A DNA stretch of 64,000 bases, from assembly GCF_001598375.1 (NCBI RefSeq), contig NZ_BCYV01000012.1, positions 186,001 to 250,000 on the forward strand, in the 5' to 3' direction. Origin of the DNA: Novosphingobium capsulatum NBRC 12533 (GTDB lineage: Bacteria; Pseudomonadota; Alphaproteobacteria; Sphingomonadales; Sphingomonadaceae). Below are positions 1 through 8,177 of the stretch, one piece after another (the stretch's first letter is position 1; every line of letters starts with the position of its first letter). A model generated the notes under the pieces. It was given only the letters and a program-made list of their open reading frames with translations. It made no database searches and was not told the DNA's origin. Made by a program: the position numbers and the translations under genes.

Positions 1-93
1 ACTCCCCTCGGTCTCGCCTCTCGCGGCGATAGTGTGATGCAGCAGACCCGCGGCGGCGTGGTGACCAACCAGGCGACTCCGGCTTGGACGTGA
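1..93 (+). CDS. 3' end of an unidentified gene (partial)
   Basis: The frame starting at base 1 is open for 30 codons and stops at TGA 91-93, giving a tail that ends in NQATPAWT. It lies on the same strand as the hydratase that follows, so it may be the end of an upstream gene of the same catabolic cluster. The piece is too short to recognise a family, and chance openness over 90 bases is quite possible in GC-rich DNA. No function is proposed. Confidence 0.3.
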   Translation, partial: TPLGLASRGDSVMQQTRGGVVTNQATPAWT

Positions 94-206
94 GCTAACC
101 CAACTTCATTGCGTAAACAATACTAGATTTTCAAAGTTTGTTGTTGCATATGCGCGACAATGAAGTGGCGGCGGCAAAACGAGTCCGACCGCCCCGGGAG
201 AACTCC

Positions 207-977
207 ATGCCGATAGGCGACCTTTCGCTGGCGCAGGCCCTGCTTGCCGCGCGCCGCTCCACCAGCCCTGCCGCAGTGCCTGCCGATGACGTGCCGGTGG
301 CCCAGGCCTATGCCGCGCAGCGCGCCGTCCATGTGGCGCTGACGCTGCCGGTGATGGTGTGGAAGCTGGGGCTGACCAGCGAGGGTGCCCGCATGGCCCA
401 TGGCGCACACGAACCGGCAGTGGGCCGGCTGCGCGCCAGCGACATCTTCTGCAACCACGGCACCATCGATTTTTGCGGCGACGAGATGTTCGCCGAGGCC
501 GAGCTGGTATTCGAACTGGGCGAGGATTTGCCCCCGCGCACAAAGGCCTACACGCGCGCCGAGGTTGCCGCCGCGCTCAAGGGCGTGTGGGCCGGCATCG
601 AGATCGTGCGCACCCGCTTCGAACACAGTGACCTGCCGCTCGGCCTGCTGATCGCAGACAACGTCATGGGCTATGGCCTGGTACTGGGCGATCGTCTCGC
701 GACGGGCTGGGAAGCGCGCTTTGCCGCCATGCCGGTTACGCTCACGATCGACGCGGATGCACCGGTGGCGGGATCGACCGATCGCGTCATGGGCGATCCG
801 CTCGATGCGCTGGTTTGGCTCGCCAACTGGCTCTGTGCCCATGGCGAGGGCGGGCTGCGCGCCGAGCAACTCGTGGCGGCCGGTAGCTGTACCGGGGTCA
901 CGGAAATCCATCGCGGCGACACGATCGTCGCCGCATTCGACCAAGCCGGGATCGCCAGGGTGGTCTTGTCCGCCTGA
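207..977 (+). CDS. 2-keto-4-pentenoate hydratase / fumarylacetoacetate hydrolase family protein (MhpD-like)
   Basis: A 256-residue protein of the MhpD branch of the FAH superfamily. This branch hydrates or hydrolyses 2-keto acids in the cytoplasm with a divalent metal. Family features are the WKLGLTS segment near residue 52, the acidic metal-ligand stretch AEAELVFEL near 96-104 and the IADNVMG segment in the middle. The ATG at 207 is chosen because GGGAG lies six bases before it; an in-frame upstream codon at 138 has no such site. A short-chain dehydrogenase follows 34 bp downstream on the same strand, so the two probably act on one keto-acid route. The substrate cannot be read from sequence. 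Confidence 0.85.
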   Translation: MPIGDLSLAQALLAARRSTSPAAVPADDVPVAQAYAAQRAVHVALTLPVMVWKLGLTSEGARMAHGAHEPAVGRLRASDIFCNHGTIDFCGDEMFAEAELVFELGEDLPPRTKAYTRAEVAAALKGVWAGIEIVRTRFEHSDLPLGLLIADNVMGYGLVLGDRLATGWEARFAAMPVTLTIDADAPVAGSTDRVMGDPLDALVWLANWLCAHGEGGLRAEQLVAAGSCTGVTEIHRGDTIVAAFDQAGIARVVLSA

Positions 978-1011
978 TCCCATCATCATGCATTTCACGA
1001 GGAGATCGAAC

Positions 1012-1815
1012 ATGAACCTGGAACTGGGCCTTGCGGGCAAGGTCGCCGTCATCACCGGCGGCGGCGTGGGTATCGGCAAGGAAACCGCGCGTAAGCTGGC
1101 GCTGGCTGGCGCCAAAGTGGTGATCGCGGCGCGTACTGCTGCCAAGCTCGAAGCGGCCGCAGCCGAACTGCGCGAATCGACCGGCGGCGAGATCATTGCC
1201 GTGCCCACCGACACAACCTCGTGGGAGTCGGTCCAGGCACTCGTCGCGGCCGCCGTGGCGCGCTTTGGCGGTGTGCATATCCTTGTCAACTGCGCCGCAG
1301 CACCAGGCGGCTTGGTGCGCAACGCGATCGAGCTGGCCGACGAGGATGCGCTGATGCTCGATCTCAACACCAAGCTGTTCGGCTATTTCCGTGCGGCAAA
1401 AGCCTGCGTGCCACATATGCGCAAGGCCGGGTGGGGCCGCATCGTCAACGTCGGCGGTCTGACGGCGCGCTGCACCGAGGCGCTGTCGGGCATGCGCAAC
1501 ACGGCGCTGGTCCACTTCACCAAGACGCTCTCTGACGAAGTGGGACGCGACGGCATCACCGTCAACATCATCCATCCGGGCGTTACCCGCACCGAACATA
1601 TCGAGGAATGGTTTGCCGAGATGGCGGCCGAGGAAGGCACCACGTTCGAGGCCATCGTTGAGCGCGAGGCCGCCGGCCCCGCCGCGGTAAAGCGTATGCT
1701 CGAAGTGGCCGAAGTGGCCGACCCGATCGTGTTCCTGTGCTCGCAGTTGGGCAGCGGCATCACCGGCGAATCGATCGCGGTGGACGGCGGCCTATCGCGC
1801 GCGGTGTTCCTCTGA
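1012..1815 (+). CDS. SDR-family protein without the YxxxK catalytic motif
   Basis: A 267-residue Rossmann protein of the short-chain dehydrogenase/reductase family. It has the nucleotide-binding TGGGVGIG at 15-22, a variant NNAG (NCAA, 93-96) and the HPG turn at 188-190 after the active site. The expected Tyr-x-x-x-Lys dyad is replaced by SGMRN at 159-163, and the usual catalytic Ser region reads NVGGL (146-150). It is therefore either a non-classical oxidoreductase or a cofactor-binding protein with another role. ATG 1012 has GAGGAGA just upstream. It follows the MhpD-like hydratase and probably shares its transcript. Classical SDR activity should not be assumed. Confidence 0.85.
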   Translation: MNLELGLAGKVAVITGGGVGIGKETARKLALAGAKVVIAARTAAKLEAAAAELRESTGGEIIAVPTDTTSWESVQALVAAAVARFGGVHILVNCAAAPGGLVRNAIELADEDALMLDLNTKLFGYFRAAKACVPHMRKAGWGRIVNVGGLTARCTEALSGMRNTALVHFTKTLSDEVGRDGITVNIIHPGVTRTEHIEEWFAEMAAEEGTTFEAIVEREAAGPAAVKRMLEVAEVADPIVFLCSQLGSGITGESIAVDGGLSRAVFL

Positions 1816-1835
1816 TGCAGCAGCGATAAGGATGC

Positions 1836-1860
1836 GGGGTGCGGCCTGTCGCCGCACCCC
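1836..1860. terminator. Bidirectional terminator hairpin
   Basis: A perfect 9-bp stem, GGGGTGCGG and CCGCACCCC, with a 7-base loop lies between the convergent SDR and MFS genes. There is no clear T-run, so this is a GC-rich hairpin rather than a textbook intrinsic terminator. Confidence 0.6.
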
Positions 1861-1934
1861 AGCTTCACCCGATTATGCCGCCGAAATAAAGCCGCGCGGC
1901 CGAGCCGCCGATTGCCCAGCAGGCCCATAGCTCA

Positions 1935-3122
1935 TCAAGCAGGGCGCCGCCGCCGCTCAGCGCGAATGGTCAGCACGGTAACGGCGATGCTCGCCGCCAG
2001 AATCGCGCTGTTGGCATAGATCATCGGTGCAAACGAGCCGCTGGCCAGCGTGGTGGCGGCCGCTGCAGGGCCAAGGCCAGTGCCGAATGTCTGGATGGAG
2101 CCCATTGCGCATACCACCCGCCCGCGCAGGCACGCCTCGGCACAGATGCCCGACAGCAATGGCTGCGCAAAGTTCCAGCAGAACTGCAACAGTACCACTG
2201 CCACCACGAAGCCGGTCGCCTCGACCCGCCCGTCAAACATCAGGAAGCTGATGACACCCGCCGCGCCACTCAGCAGCAACGGCCACACCCGGCCCCACCG
2301 GCGCGGCAGCATGCCGGCAAGTGCAGCGCCGGCAACGCCTGCCATCGTGCCGATCGAAAGACCAGTGGCGATCACTCCAGGCGCAATGGCGTGGGCCATG
2401 CCGATCCGCTCGGAATAGCTCCACATCGCCCCCAGCGCGAAGAAGAACAGAAAGACTCCAAGCAGGGCCCCGCTCGCCAGCCGCATGTCGAGCCGGCCGG
2501 CCCCGGCAAAGATGTCGGTTTCGTCGATGCTGCCTTCGGGGAACCAGCGTACGCCCAACGCCACTGGCACCACGACCAGCGCATTGGCGAGGAACAACGT
2601 CGCGGGTGAGACCGCCGCCTGCAGGGCGGGCAGGCTGTAGAGCAGCGCCGAGCTGCACAGCGCGCCAACCACGAGATAGATCGAGAATGCGCGGTCCGGG
2701 TTGGCGGCGCGGCCAAGCGCGGCAAAGGCAAAGCCCACCGCAATCCCCTCGCCCGCTCCCGCCACCACACGCGCTGCGGCCATCGCGGCAAAGCCCGTGG
2801 CCAGCGCGGTCAGGATATTGCCGGCGATCACCAGCGCCAGGCCGATGCTCACGGCAAGACGCCAGGGCACCCGCGCCAAAAGGAACGTACTGAGGCCGAT
2901 GGTCACGCCCATCGCGTTGATGTCGAACGCAGCGAGATAGCCGAGCTGGTCGTTGTCGAACCCGGTCTTTTGCGCGATTACCGCCAGAAAGCCGGGCGTC
3001 ACGAAAATCACGAAGGCGCCGATCAGACCGACCAGCACCGCGCTGATCTGCCCCGCCGGGGTCAACCGGCGCGTGCCGCGTTCGGCCTGCGCCATGCCCT
3101 CGATTGCGGTGTTGAATTCCAT
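1935..3122 (-). CDS. Major facilitator superfamily transporter
   Basis: A 395-residue integral membrane protein with about twelve hydrophobic segments arranged as two six-helix halves, typical of MFS secondary transporters of the inner membrane. It is a divergent member and no substrate-diagnostic motif was recognised. The start at 3122 (MEFNTAIEG) is preferred over the upstream codon at 3185 because AGGGAGGGG precedes it and the extra N-terminus is a low-complexity Arg/Ser stretch. It lies 89 bp downstream of the aminotransferase in the same direction, which suggests transport of the amine, amino acid or keto acid used there. It converges on the SDR gene across the hairpin at 1836-1860. Confidence 0.85.
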   Translation of the reverse strand: MEFNTAIEGMAQAERGTRRLTPAGQISAVLVGLIGAFVIFVTPGFLAVIAQKTGFDNDQLGYLAAFDINAMGVTIGLSTFLLARVPWRLAVSIGLALVIAGNILTALATGFAAMAAARVVAGAGEGIAVGFAFAALGRAANPDRAFSIYLVVGALCSSALLYSLPALQAAVSPATLFLANALVVVPVALGVRWFPEGSIDETDIFAGAGRLDMRLASGALLGVFLFFFALGAMWSYSERIGMAHAIAPGVIATGLSIGTMAGVAGAALAGMLPRRWGRVWPLLLSGAAGVISFLMFDGRVEATGFVVAVVLLQFCWNFAQPLLSGICAEACLRGRVVCAMGSIQTFGTGLGPAAAATTLASGSFAPMIYANSAILAASIAVTVLTIRAERRRRPA

Positions 3123-3211
3123 CTGCCCCTCCCTGGACGACGTGGAACCGCGCCGCGAGCGGCAATGCATCAAACCATGCACCACCGCCCGCGCCGGGTT
3201 GGTCTTTGGGT

Positions 3212-4576
3212 TCAGCCGGGCAACACGTCCTCCACCGCAGCACCGAAGCGATCGACGATAGCATCGGCATCGGCGCGGGTGATCACCAATGGCGGGGCAA
3301 AGACCAGGGTATCACCCAGCGCGCGGGTGATCAGCCCGCGATTGGCTGCAGCCTTGAGCACCTGGCGACCGGTGCGGTTGGCCATGGGCAGCGCTTCCTT
3401 GGTGCCGCGATCGTGCACCAGTTCGATTCCCAGCATCAGTCCCTGGCCGCGAATATCGCCAACATGGGCGTGCTGACCAAGCCGGTCGCGCAACGCCTGG
3501 AGCATGTAGGGCCCGACGTCGGCGACGTTGTCCACCACCTTGAGCTCATCGATCAGCTTGAGCGCGGCGAGCGCGGCGGCCGCGCCGACCGGGTGCGCCG
3601 AATAGGTATAGCCGTGGCCGAAAAGCCCGGCCTTGCCTGCCTCGCTCTCGATCACGTCCCAGACCTTTGGCGAGATGTAGCAGACCGACATCGGAAAGTA
3701 GCCCGAGGTCACACCCTTGGCCGAGGTGATGAGGTCGGGCTCGTAGCCATAGGTCTGGCTGCCCCAGTAGGTGCCGAGACGACCAAAGCCAGATACCACT
3801 TCGTCGGCGACGAGCAGGATGTCGTGCTTCTTGAGGATAGGGCAGATCGCCTCGAAATAGCCTTCGGGCGGCGGAATCAACCCACCAGCGCCCATCACTG
3901 CCTCGGCAAAGAACGCGGCAATGGTGTCGGCGCCTTCACGCTCGATCAGATCCTCGAGTTCCTGGGCAAGCTGCTGCGAGAACGCGCGCTCGGTCATGCC
4001 CTCGGGCGCCTTGCGATAGTAGTAGGGCGCGCTGACGTGCAGGATCGGGCCCTTGGGCAGGTCAAACAGCGTGTGCATGCCCGGCAGCCCGGTGAGACTT
4101 GCCGTGGCCACACCGGAACCGTGGTAGGCGTTCCAGCGCGCGATGATCTTCTTCTTCTCGGGCTTGCCGCGCAGGTTGTTGTAATACCACACGAGCTTGA
4201 GCTGGGTTTCGTTGGCATCGCTGCCCGAGGCACCGAAGAACACCCGCGACATCGGCACCGGCGCGCGTTGCAGCAGGGCCTCGGCGCATTCGGCGACGAC
4301 GTCGCTGCTCATGCCGTTGAACGTGTGGAAGAATGACAGGCGCTCGCTCTGCCGGGCGATCGCCTCGGTGATTTCGCGGCGCCCATAGCCCAGGTTGACG
4401 CACCACAGGCCGGCCATCCCGTCGATGTATTCGCGTCCATCAACGTCACGCACGTGGATGCCGGAACCACTTTCCATGACCGTGGGCCCTTCGGCCATAA
4501 GATCGGTGATCGCGGTGAACGGGTGGAATTGGCTGCGCTGGTCGCGCAGGGCCGCTTGGGAAAGCTGGCTGACCAT
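3212..4576 (-). CDS. Class III (omega-type) PLP-dependent aminotransferase
   Basis: A 454-residue fold-type I aminotransferase. Visible motifs are GSDA at 118-121 and YHGSG at 151-155 (cofactor phosphate and ring contacts), Asp258 in VADEV (pyridine nitrogen) and Lys287 in SAKGVTSGY, the expected Schiff-base lysine. The overall pattern is that of the beta-alanine/putrescine:pyruvate group, so the donor is probably a terminal amine or omega-amino acid. The start at 4576 has AAGGGAG upstream. The gene is divergent from a LysR regulator, which is a likely controller, and an MFS gene follows in the same operon. Confidence 0.92.
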   Translation of the reverse strand: MVSQLSQAALRDQRSQFHPFTAITDLMAEGPTVMESGSGIHVRDVDGREYIDGMAGLWCVNLGYGRREITEAIARQSERLSFFHTFNGMSSDVVAECAEALLQRAPVPMSRVFFGASGSDANETQLKLVWYYNNLRGKPEKKKIIARWNAYHGSGVATASLTGLPGMHTLFDLPKGPILHVSAPYYYRKAPEGMTERAFSQQLAQELEDLIEREGADTIAAFFAEAVMGAGGLIPPPEGYFEAICPILKKHDILLVADEVVSGFGRLGTYWGSQTYGYEPDLITSAKGVTSGYFPMSVCYISPKVWDVIESEAGKAGLFGHGYTYSAHPVGAAAALAALKLIDELKVVDNVADVGPYMLQALRDRLGQHAHVGDIRGQGLMLGIELVHDRGTKEALPMANRTGRQVLKAAANRGLITRALGDTLVFAPPLVITRADADAIVDRFGAAVEDVLPG

Positions 4577-4829
4577 CGAATTTCTCCCTTGTCTGCGTCT
4601 TGCGCGGTCCGCGCCGCGAATCAAGCGCCCATGTGGCGTAGCACGTCCTCGCCGAAAGGCTTCATAAACGCAACAGTAATACTGAATTTGAGATATCTTT
4701 TCCGTTTAAACAACAATTGCCCGCAGCAGGTGCAGACAGGCCGCACCGGGATCGCTATGGTGGGCCAACGTGCCCGTGACGGTGACGGGATACATTGACC
4801 CGGGCACGCGTGTGGCAGAGGGAGCAGGC
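4577..4829. promoter_or_regulatory. Divergent promoter region, aminotransferase / LysR
   Basis: A 253-bp intergenic region between divergent genes. It is locally AT-rich near 4670-4715 and contains the palindrome GTTTAAAC at 4704-4711 followed by AACAATTG. LysR-type regulators usually act from such shared regions. The GTTTAAAC core resembles TTGTTTA/TAAACAA sites elsewhere in the window. Confidence 0.5.
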
Positions 4830-5774
4830 ATGGACGACAGACCCGATCTTGGAAACGTGATGGCGATGATGTCGTTCGCTGCGGTGGTCAGCACGGGGGG
4901 CTTTTCCAGCGCTGCCACGATGCTGGGGTATTCCAAGGCCGCAGTCAGCCGCCAGATTGCCAAGCTTGAGCAGAGCATCGGCGTGCGCCTGCTCGACCGC
5001 ACCACACGCTCGGTGACACTGACACCGGCGGGACGCGAGATGTATGCGCGCTGCGCCCGCATCGTCGAGGAAGTCAACGAAGCCAACCAGGTGATGACCG
5101 GGATGCTCTCCAAGCCGCGTGGCGAGCTCAAGGTCAACGCACCGGTGGTATCCTCGCTGTTCGATCTCACCACGATCCTGCCGCGCTTCCTCCAGACCTA
5201 TCCTGACGTGCGGCTGTTCGTGAACCTGTCGGACAGCAAGGTGGACCTGCTCAAGGGCCGCTTCGACGTGGTGTTCTGGATGGGTGACACCTTTGATTCC
5301 AGCCTGGAATCGGTGCAGTTGCGCAGCTATCCCATGGCACTCGTCGCCGCGCGCTCGTACCTCGACCGCGCCGGGCGCCCCTCGGCCGCCAACGACCTCA
5401 AGGTGCACACCTGCATCGTTGAAACGCATATCTCCAAGGTTGGCGAGTGGCGCCTGTCGGAAGACACCACCGTTGCCGTCAACCGCGGACCGCTCACCAG
5501 CAACTCGGTACGAATGGCACGCGAGGCCACGCTCGAGGGCCTGGGCATCAGCTACCTGCCGCGCTTCCTCGTCGAGGACGACATCGCCGCCCGCCGCCTC
5601 GAGGTCTTGCTGCCCGACCTCGTGAACGAGCGGATTCCACTGCATGTGGTATTCCCACGCGGCAACTACGCGTTGTCCAAGGTGCGCGCTTTCGTCGATT
5701 TCGTGCGCGCAGAGATGGCCGATCAGGAAGAGGGCGCCGCCGCGCCGATGTTGGGGCTGGCGACTGCGATCTGA
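4830..5774 (+). CDS. LysR-family transcriptional regulator
   Basis: A 314-residue LysR-type regulator. The N-terminal winged helix-turn-helix spans about residues 8-65, with the GFSSAATMLGYSKAAVSRQI recognition region and the usual TTRSVTLTPAG wing. A type 2 periplasmic-binding-like effector domain follows. ATG 4830 has GAGGGAGCAGG before it; an in-frame start at 4770 would add a non-conserved tail. Position and divergence point to control of the aminotransferase-MFS operon, with an effector related to its substrate. The AraC-like absence of a DNA-bending leader and the CrgA-like effector domain do not identify the ligand. Confidence 0.9.
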   Translation: MDDRPDLGNVMAMMSFAAVVSTGGFSSAATMLGYSKAAVSRQIAKLEQSIGVRLLDRTTRSVTLTPAGREMYARCARIVEEVNEANQVMTGMLSKPRGELKVNAPVVSSLFDLTTILPRFLQTYPDVRLFVNLSDSKVDLLKGRFDVVFWMGDTFDSSLESVQLRSYPMALVAARSYLDRAGRPSAANDLKVHTCIVETHISKVGEWRLSEDTTVAVNRGPLTSNSVRMAREATLEGLGISYLPRFLVEDDIAARRLEVLLPDLVNERIPLHVVFPRGNYALSKVRAFVDFVRAEMADQEEGAAAPMLGLATAI

Positions 5775-6002
5775 TCACCGCGCCGATCGGCGGCCGCGAG
5801 GAAGACACCACCCTATCGCAGGCCGAGCGACACCTGACAAAGCGGCCTGATCTGGCGTATCTGCGTTTCCGCCAGCGCATGGAGTTCAGTGCGGCAACAG
5901 CTCCTCGCTCCGCCAGGGCATTGAGCGATCATCGTTTCGCAATTGCGTCGAGGGAGCCATTTGGTGAAGGCCGTGACCTGCCCCGCCAAAAGTCCCTCGT
6001 GC
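5775..6002. other. Non-coding or decayed DNA after LysR
   Basis: No gene is recognised here. The plus-strand frame leading into the IS3 remnant is open but has no recognisable similarity before about 6000. The stretch probably belongs to a mobile-element scar. Confidence 0.4.
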
Positions 6003-6144
6003 GCAAGGCAAAGTGCGACGCCACGGAGGTTTCCGATGTCCGTCGGTTAGGCAATTGCAGGACGAGAACGGAAAGCTGAACTGGCCTCTGGCTGATACCA
6101 CGTTACACAACGCGGTCCTGGATGACCTGCTGAGAAAAGGCTGA
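6003..6144 (+). pseudogene. IS3-family transposase orfA remnant (C-terminal, frameshifted)
   Basis: Two adjacent plus-strand frames together spell a typical IS3 OrfA tail. One frame gives KCDATEVSDVRRL up to about 6048. The other gives QLQDENGKLNWPLADTTLHN and runs to TGA 6142-6144. IS3 OrfA proteins end in just such a leucine-zipper segment (DENxKLK...LADxxLDNxxLKD). The frameshift, missing N-terminus and absence of an OrfB show it is dead. It sits beside the broken beta-galactosidase, so an IS event probably caused that truncation. Confidence 0.65.
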
Positions 6145-6250
6145 CGACACTAGGCCAGCACTTTCGAGCGAATTGTCCCGTCGCGTTCGGCTTCCTGCAA
6201 GCGCGCTATCGGGGACGGCTATGGAAAGCGAGGACCGCGCTTGAATCGTA

Positions 6251-6760
6251 TCAAGCAAAATCAGGGAACGCTGGCGGAGCGGCGAGCGGACGCCCCTGCG
6301 CATCGAGCTTGCGCGGAAACCGCGCGAGATCGGCCCTGACCCAGACCGGCGTATAACCCGGCCCGCCGTTCTTGAACGCGCCGAACCACAGCAGCACCAG
6401 GCGCACGCGGTGCTGGCGCGCCTGGGCCAGCAGCGTATCGACAAAGGCGAAATCGAACTGCCCCTCGCGCGGCTCGGCCCGGGCTCAGGCCACCGGCATT
6501 TCCAGGGTGTTGGCGCCCAATTGCTCCACCGTCTGCCACACTTGCGGCAAGACGCTGGCATGGTTGGAGGAATTGTTGGCCTGCGCCCCCAGCACAAGGA
6601 ACGGCGCGCCGTCGACGAACAGCGCCGGGCGGCCATGCGGCGCCGCGATCCGTGGCAAGGCGGGCGCTTGCCGGCCGGGCGGCTGGGCCCTGATCGTCTG
6701 GGCACTGGCCGCTGTGGTGCGCAGCAGCGCCAAGGCGCTAAGGCAAGTGCGGGCGCGCAT
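6251..6760 (-). pseudogene. 5' fragment of a GH35/DUF5597-type beta-galactosidase with an internal stop
   Basis: Starting at ATG 6760, four bp after the CoA-transferase stop, the frame gives a signal-peptide-like N-terminus and the family's opening motifs GAPFLVLGAQANNSSN and ANTLEMPVA. At 6485-6487 a TGA stands where the family normally has the Trp of PVAWEQ. The same frame then continues with EPREGQFDF and RLVLLWFGAFKNGGPGYTP before ending at 6251. Only about 170 codons remain of a protein that is usually over 500 residues and the catalytic part is gone. It was probably co-transcribed with the CoA-transferase and lost by an IS-associated deletion. Confidence 0.75.
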
Positions 6761-6764
6761 CGCC

Positions 6765-7964
6765 TCAGGCCAGTGCCAGGCCGAATTCGGCGGCGATGGC
6801 CGCGCTGTGCTCGCCCACGCGCGGGGCACCGCGCGCCGAAGCCGGCCTTTGCCCATCGATTCGCATCGGGCTGGCGGTGGTGAGAATGCTGCGGCCCCGG
6901 CCGCCGATCGATTGCAGCATGTCGAGCGCGCGGAAGCTTTCGGCCTCCAACAATTGCTCCCAATCGAGCACGGCCGCGGTCCAGATGCCGGCCGGCTCCA
7001 GCACGGCCAGCCATTCCTGCGTGGTGCGCGTGGCCAGGCGCTGCGCGATGCGGTCAAGCAGCGCGTCGCGCCCGTCAAAGCCGTTACCGCTCTCGCCCAG
7101 GCCCGGCAGATCAAGCAATTCGCCGATCCGGGCCAGCGGCGTCATCGCCAGGGCAAGATGCCCATCTGCTGTGCGATAGACGCCATAGGGCGCAGCAAGA
7201 TAGGCATTGGCGCCATGGGCGGCGGCGCGCGTCGGGGGGCGGCGGCCATCGTTGAGATAAGTGGTCAGCAGCTCGAACTGGAAATCGACCAGCACTTCGA
7301 GCAGGCTGGTTTCCACCCGCCCCCCCAGCCCGGTGCGCGCGCGGCGGACCAGCAAGGCCAGGATGCCCTTGGCCAGAACATGGCCGGCCAGCATGTCTGC
7401 CACCGAAAGCCCGATCGGCATCGGCCCATGGTCGGCACTGCCGGTCAGCCACATCACGCCCGAGCGCGCCTGGGCGAGCAGATCCTGGCCCGGCAGCTTG
7501 GCCCAGGGGCCGGCACTGCCAAAGCCCGAGACGCTGGCATAGACCAGGCCGGGATTGATCGCCTTGACGTCTTCATAGCCCAGCCCCAGCCGCTCGATCA
7601 CGCCGGGGCGGAAGTTCTGGATGATCACGTCGGCCCGCGCGACCAGGCGGCGCAGTTCCGCAAGCTGGCCCGCGTCCTTGAGATCGACCGCCAGGCTTTC
7701 CTTGTTGCGGTTTATCGCGTGGAACAGCGTGGAATCGCCGGCGATGTCGGTATCGCTCAGATAAAGATCGCGGCACAGGTCACCGCTCTGCGGCCGCTCG
7801 ATCTTGATCACGCGCGCACCCAGATCGGCCAGTTGCAGCGCGGCCGAAGGGCCGGCGAGGAACTGGGCCATGTCGAGCACCAGCAGATCGGACAGGGGGC
7901 CGGGACTGGCCGCAGACGACGCTGTGTCCGTTGCCGAATCCGTGCGGATAAGCCGCTGTTCCAA
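6765..7964 (-). CDS. CaiB/BaiF family (family III) CoA-transferase
   Basis: A 399-residue formyl-CoA-transferase-like protein that would move CoA between carboxylic acids in the cytoplasm. It shows the N-terminal QFLAGPSAALQLADLGA motif, VIKIERPQSGD, the NRNKES loop and GQDLLAQARSG, which carries the expected nucleophilic Asp. TTG at 7964 is proposed as the start because GGAGGA lies six bases upstream of it. That ribosome site falls inside the longer ATG form that would begin at 7982. It is divergent from an IclR gene and upstream of the broken galactosidase. Together with MaoC at 22.3 kb it implies acyl-CoA chemistry in the locus. Confidence 0.9.
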   Translation of the reverse strand: MEQRLIRTDSATDTASSAASPGPLSDLLVLDMAQFLAGPSAALQLADLGARVIKIERPQSGDLCRDLYLSDTDIAGDSTLFHAINRNKESLAVDLKDAGQLAELRRLVARADVIIQNFRPGVIERLGLGYEDVKAINPGLVYASVSGFGSAGPWAKLPGQDLLAQARSGVMWLTGSADHGPMPIGLSVADMLAGHVLAKGILALLVRRARTGLGGRVETSLLEVLVDFQFELLTTYLNDGRRPPTRAAAHGANAYLAAPYGVYRTADGHLALAMTPLARIGELLDLPGLGESGNGFDGRDALLDRIAQRLATRTTQEWLAVLEPAGIWTAAVLDWEQLLEAESFRALDMLQSIGGRGRSILTTASPMRIDGQRPASARGAPRVGEHSAAIAAEFGLALA

Positions 7965-7984
7965 TCCCGTCCTCCACATCACTC

Positions 7985-8023
7985 ATTGTTTACAGGCTAA
8001 CATACATTCTCTATATAAACAAT
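7985..8023. promoter_or_regulatory. Inverted repeat ATTGTTTA...TAAACAAT, candidate IclR operator
   Basis: Perfect 8-bp arms at 7985-7992 and 8016-8023 are separated by 23 bases, in the AT-rich region between the divergent CoA-transferase and IclR genes. Related TTGTT/AACAA inverted repeats occur near 114-150, 4704 and 21050. IclR regulators commonly act at such divergent sites. That this regulator binds here is inference. Confidence 0.5.
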
Positions 8024-8177
8024 CAATGCAAATTCCACGCGCCTCTTCCGCTATCACCCCGGCCAGCCCGGCGCGCGCCCGTGCTGGCGGGCAAAGCGGC
8101 AGGCGATGATGGCACTTCGCGCCGCCATGGGTTACGCAAGCCGCCCGATCGCCAGACCAGCCGCGGAAGGACAGAAC

